A model generated the notes under the pieces. That model saw nothing but the letters and a program-made list of their open reading frames with translations. It did not search any database and was not told the origin of the DNA. DNA of 9,156 nucleotides from Bacteroidales bacterium (GTDB taxonomy: Bacteria > Bacteroidota > Bacteroidia > Bacteroidales > Muribaculaceae): assembly GCA_004554255.1 (NCBI GenBank), contig SFNC01000077.1, positions 1 through 9,156 of the forward strand, given 5' to 3'. A program made the position numbers and the translations under genes. Numbering within the stretch: position 1 is the stretch's first letter; the number at the start of each line of letters is the position of its first letter. Positions 6,777 to 9,156 of this stretch are shown in pieces.

Positions 6777-6800
6777 GTTGGTAAAAAAAGTTTTACCAAC
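6777..6800 (+). terminator. Perfect 10-bp hairpin after the small gene
   Basis: GTTGGTAAAA (6777-6786) and TTTTACCAAC (6791-6800) form a perfect stem with the loop AAAG, starting 9 bases after the stop of the small gene. The stem's own right arm supplies four T residues, but no T-run follows it. A terminator or 3' protective hairpin for the small gene is likely. If transcription reads through, the hairpin is part of the rpoD leader. Confidence 0.5.
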
Positions 6801-6852
6801 TGCATAAATGGAAAAACTTTCGTGGTGTCTGGAATGTTAGGTAAGAGTGGAT

Positions 6853-6884
6853 GGGCTCCATCCCATAGCAGGATGGCTGAGCCC
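6853..6884 (+). promoter_or_regulatory. Leader hairpin upstream of rpoD
   Basis: GGGCTC-CATCC (6853-6863) pairs with GGATG (6871-6875) and GAGCCC (6879-6884). This makes an 11-bp stem with a 7-base loop and a 3-base GCT bulge on the right side. It ends 23 bases before the rpoD ATG. Only TTT follows, so it is a weak candidate for a terminator. It may be an attenuator, an RNA-stability element or a translational control structure of the sigma factor gene. I found no TAnnTTTG promoter between 6768 and 6907. Confidence 0.45.
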
Positions 6885-6907
6885 TTTCGCACTAATAACT
6901 TATTGAG

Positions 6908-7765
6908 ATGAGACAACTTAAGATAAATGCATCCATAACGCGGCGCGACGGCGAGATTCTGGACAAGTATCTTCAGGATATCGGGCGCGAGCCTATGCTC
7001 TCGCCCGATGAGGAGGTGGAACTGGCCCGGCGAATCCGCAAAGGCGACCGGAATGCTTTGGACCGTCTGGTGCGCGCAAATCTGCGATTCGTGGTCTCGG
7101 TGGCAAAGCAGTATCAGAATCAGGGTCTGGCGTTGTCCGACCTTATCAACGAGGGCAACCTCGGGCTGATAAAAGCCGCCGAGAAATTTGACGAGACCCG
7201 CGGTTTCAAATTTATTTCTTACGCCGTATGGTGGATTCGCCAGAGCATCCTCCAGGCGTTGGCCGAACAGAGCCGAATAGTGCGTCTGCCGCTGAATCAG
7301 GTGGGCTCGCTCAACAAGATTCAGCGCGCGATAGCCGACTTTGAGCAGGAAAATCAGCGCCGGCCATCCCCGCAGGAGATAGCCGACCAGCTGGATATTC
7401 CGATTGAAAAGGTAAAGGAGAGCTACAGGATGTCGGGACGCAGTGTGTCTATGGACACTCCGCTTGGCGACGGCGAGGATAATACGTTGCTGGATGTGAT
7501 GTCCGACACGGATTCCGCTCCTACCGACGCGTTGCTGAATCACGAGTCGCTGGCCCTGGAGCTGAAGCGGGCATTGCAGAATCTCCCGGACAGGGAGCGT
7601 GACATTGTGGAATCCTGTTACGGAATAGGGCGTGAGGAGCTGTCGCTGGAGGAAATAGGCCTACGATTCGGGCTGACGCGTGAGCGCGTCCGCCAGATAA
7701 AGGAGAATGCCCTACGCCACATGAAGAACATTAACGGTGGCAATCTCCGCGCCTTCCTTGGCTAA
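6908..7765 (+). CDS. rpoD: RNA polymerase primary sigma factor RpoD (SigA)
   Basis: A 285-residue group-1 sigma-70 factor of the Bacteroidota type. It directs core RNA polymerase to housekeeping promoters, here of the -33/-7 class. Region 1.2 is at about residues 16-46 (DKYLQDIGREPMLSPDEEVELARRI). Region 2 follows, with LVRANLRFVVSVAKQYQNQGL, LINEGNLGLIKAAEKFD and the DNA-melting/-10 part FISYAVWWIRQSI at about 102-114. Region 3 includes the RRPSPQEIADQLDI helices. Region 4 contains NLPDRERDIVESCYGIG and the helix-turn-helix SLEEIGLRFGLTRERVRQI from residue 246. Region 1.1 is absent, as usual in this phylum, and the length is normal. The ATG at 6908 gives the typical MRQLKI start. The stop codon lies in the loop of a palindrome. 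Confidence 0.97.
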   Translation: MRQLKINASITRRDGEILDKYLQDIGREPMLSPDEEVELARRIRKGDRNALDRLVRANLRFVVSVAKQYQNQGLALSDLINEGNLGLIKAAEKFDETRGFKFISYAVWWIRQSILQALAEQSRIVRLPLNQVGSLNKIQRAIADFEQENQRRPSPQEIADQLDIPIEKVKESYRMSGRSVSMDTPLGDGEDNTLLDVMSDTDSAPTDALLNHESLALELKRALQNLPDRERDIVESCYGIGREELSLEEIGLRFGLTRERVRQIKENALRHMKNINGGNLRAFLG

Positions 7766-7771
7766 GCCAAG
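7757..7771. terminator. Palindrome around the rpoD stop codon
   Basis: CTTGGC (7757-7762), the TAA stop (7763-7765) and GCCAAG (7766-7771) form a perfect 6-bp stem with the stop codon as loop. CCGC at 7747-7750 and GCGG at 7771-7774 could add an outer helix with an internal loop, although position 7771 would be shared by both stems. No T-run follows, so a conventional rho-independent terminator is doubtful. It may instead be a 3'-end structure. Confidence 0.4.
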
Positions 7772-7845
7772 CGGGCCTCCTGACACGAAGCGGCACAAAA
7801 ATTTCCCCTATTCGCTGAAGGTTGTGACGAAAACGGAGCATGTCG

Positions 7846-7878
7846 CCCTGCATTAACAAATATTGGGGAACAGGGTCT
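7846..7878. repeat. Dispersed palindromic repeat, copy 3
   Basis: The core at 7853-7878 is identical to copy 1 except for A instead of G at 7872. The left flank CCCTG (7846-7850) pairs with CAGGG (7871-7875), so the changed base is still paired. This suggests the stem is under selection, or that this is a sequence variant of the family. It lies between the convergent rpoD and the minus-strand secreted-protein gene, where a two-way transcript end is expected. Confidence 0.75.
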
Positions 7879-7905
7879 TACTTTCATTATTATATTTGTT
7901 TTGTA

Positions 7906-9156
7906 TTATTTTATCAAGATTTTAGCTGTTTGGCAAGAATTATTGCCGTATGCTGTGACAAAATATATTCCTAAAGGAAGACATTTTGCGTCTATTACCG
8001 TAGAGTTCTCGCCACTGGTTTTGGCAGATGCGACAGCAATTCCGGCAGAGTTAAAGATGGTGATGCTTTTTACAGATTCACAGTGATTTACGACAATCTG
8101 CTCGCCGAGAACCTTAGCATCAAGCTTATTCGGAGCAAGCGAGTCGGAAACAATATGGTCAACACCAGCAAAATCGGGGTAAATGGCGGTCAGGTCTCCG
8201 ATGGCGAGGTTGCATCCATTAGCGGCAGCACCGGTGAGGTATAGAGTCATGGTCTGCAGAGTAATGGGGTAGCGATATACGGCGAAAGCCTCTTCATTAT
8301 TCTTAAAGTCGACGCGATAGACATTGTCTCCGGCTTCCATGTCTTCAGCAGTGAGGCTAAAACGCTTCCCCATTGCATCAATAAACTGGAATGTGATGGT
8401 AGTCATGATATCAGGGCTGTCAAAAACCTTAAGAGTCAATGCGTCGGGGAGCGAGTATAAAGTTCGTTTAGGAGAGAATTTGACGTTTGAGCCACGCCCA
8501 GTAGCTAGGTCAAAGCTGATGTTTACGCCACTTGTCCAGCCAGTTGGGAGAGAAGTATAATCAATTACTTTGTTTTTTACTGCAGAGGAGAAAGTGGCCT
8601 TGAAATCGCCGCTTTCAATATTGCTAAATTGCTCGACGACAGCGAAATGCTGAGGAACTATTTGTACAGTGACCGGGAAGCTGAAACTTACGTTTCCAAT
8701 GCTTCCGGTGACAGTGGTTTCGCCTTCCTTTAAACCTGTGATAACACCGTCTGATGTAATGTCAACAAAACCTTCAGGCGATGAAGTCCAGGCAATAGCA
8801 CCGACATCAATGCCAACTCTGCCTGTTTCCATCACGCCGTAAATCCCGCTGATTTGTCTTGGTGTGTCGTCGACGAGGAGCGCAGAGAAATCAGGCTTCA
8901 CTTCAGTGACTCCGATGGTGTTTACAGCAAGTTCAGCGGAGAAGTCGGCGTAGTGTGCAATAATCTTTCCGCTACCAGCGACTTCGGCTGCGTGAAAAAT
9001 GGCATCGTCATCGACGTATCCAATTGATTCCGGCTCAACGGTAAATGTGCATCCCTTCAGGTCGCTGTCTAAGACTTCGTCGTATTGGTTGAAAGACATG
9101 ACGCGGAGAGGAGTTCGGGAGATGACCATTGGCGAAATTGACGGGAGACTGAAAGT
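7906..9156 (-). CDS. Secreted protein with Big2-like and T9SS sorting domains, 3' part (possible phosphodiester glycosidase)
   Basis: The reading frame stays open through the right edge (nine further codons above the Met at 9129), so this is the C-terminal 416 residues of a longer protein. Numbering from that Met, residues 1-70 form a beta-rich domain (RVMSFNQYDEVLDSDLKGCTF). Residues 80-157 form a Big2-like domain (WTSSPEGFVDITSDGVITGL). A beta-sandwich-like region follows. About the last 60 residues (SITIFNSAGIAVAS, then IDAKCLPLGIYFVTA, ending AKILIK) fit a type-A sorting tail of the type IX secretion system. From memory, this tail arrangement follows the catalytic domain in Bacteroidales phosphodiester glycosidase (NAGPA-like) proteins, but that domain is outside the window. 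By eye its codons look more AT-rich than its neighbours. It converges with rpoD. Confidence 0.72.
   Translation of the reverse strand, partial: TFSLPSISPMVISRTPLRVMSFNQYDEVLDSDLKGCTFTVEPESIGYVDDDAIFHAAEVAGSGKIIAHYADFSAELAVNTIGVTEVKPDFSALLVDDTPRQISGIYGVMETGRVGIDVGAIAWTSSPEGFVDITSDGVITGLKEGETTVTGSIGNVSFSFPVTVQIVPQHFAVVEQFSNIESGDFKATFSSAVKNKVIDYTSLPTGWTSGVNISFDLATGRGSNVKFSPKRTLYSLPDALTLKVFDSPDIMTTITFQFIDAMGKRFSLTAEDMEAGDNVYRVDFKNNEEAFAVYRYPITLQTMTLYLTGAAANGCNLAIGDLTAIYPDFAGVDHIVSDSLAPNKLDAKVLGEQIVVNHCESVKSITIFNSAGIAVASAKTSGENSTVIDAKCLPLGIYFVTAYGNNSCQTAKILIK

Noticed and set aside
6764..7543. Long minus-strand frame opposite rpoD (259 codons)
   Set aside because: It lies fully antisense to a certain sigma factor gene, and its protein shows no family features. 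Long antisense frames are common opposite GC-rich codons.
7891..7898. TATATTTG on the plus strand, a perfect -7 match
   Set aside because: There is no TTTG at the right distance upstream and no plus-strand gene downstream; it sits in an AT-rich stretch and is probably chance.

Overview
The window looks like a piece of a Bacteroidales chromosome, most likely from the Muribaculaceae (S24-7) or a close relative. The evidence is a short group-1 sigma factor of the Bacteroidota type (285 residues, no region 1.1), a Porin_10-type outer-membrane barrel, a secreted protein ending in a type IX secretion sorting tail, promoters of the Bacteroides -33 TTTG / -7 TAnnTTTG type, and the absence of strong Shine-Dalgarno sequences. 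Base composition is moderately GC-rich for the phylum. The family-level placement is inference.

Layout, left to right. (1) Positions 1-130 hold an intergenic stretch with the first copy of a short palindromic repeat. (2) 131-3532 is a probable three-gene plus-strand operon: a DUF6155-like cytoplasmic protein, a 674-residue outer-membrane porin, and a membrane-anchored periplasmic substrate-binding-like protein. (3) A near-ideal Bacteroides promoter (3596-3628), followed at once by a 15-bp dyad, drives a second plus-strand operon (3715-6378): a LysE/RhtB-type exporter, a cytoplasmic CBM9-like protein, and a neurotransmitter:sodium symporter family transporter. (4) That operon ends in a long perfect inverted repeat that starts inside the last stop codon (6374-6450), the second repeat copy. 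(5) A small self-contained unit follows: a -7 element overlapped by a perfect 11-bp inverted repeat, a 70-codon gene of unknown function (6555-6767), and a perfect 10-bp hairpin. (6) The primary sigma factor gene rpoD (6908-7765) has a structured leader, and its stop codon sits in a palindrome. (7) A convergent intergenic region carries the third repeat copy. (8) On the minus strand is the 3' part of a secreted protein with a Big2-like domain and a T9SS sorting domain, running off the right edge.

The theme is mainly cell-envelope traffic: an outer-membrane barrel and periplasmic binding protein in one operon, an amino-acid-type exporter and importer in the next, beside the housekeeping sigma factor. 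I see no mobile-element transposase, tRNA, rRNA, CRISPR array or defence system. The least explained signals are the three-copy palindromic repeat family, the small regulated gene upstream of rpoD, and the altered Na1-site residues in the symporter.
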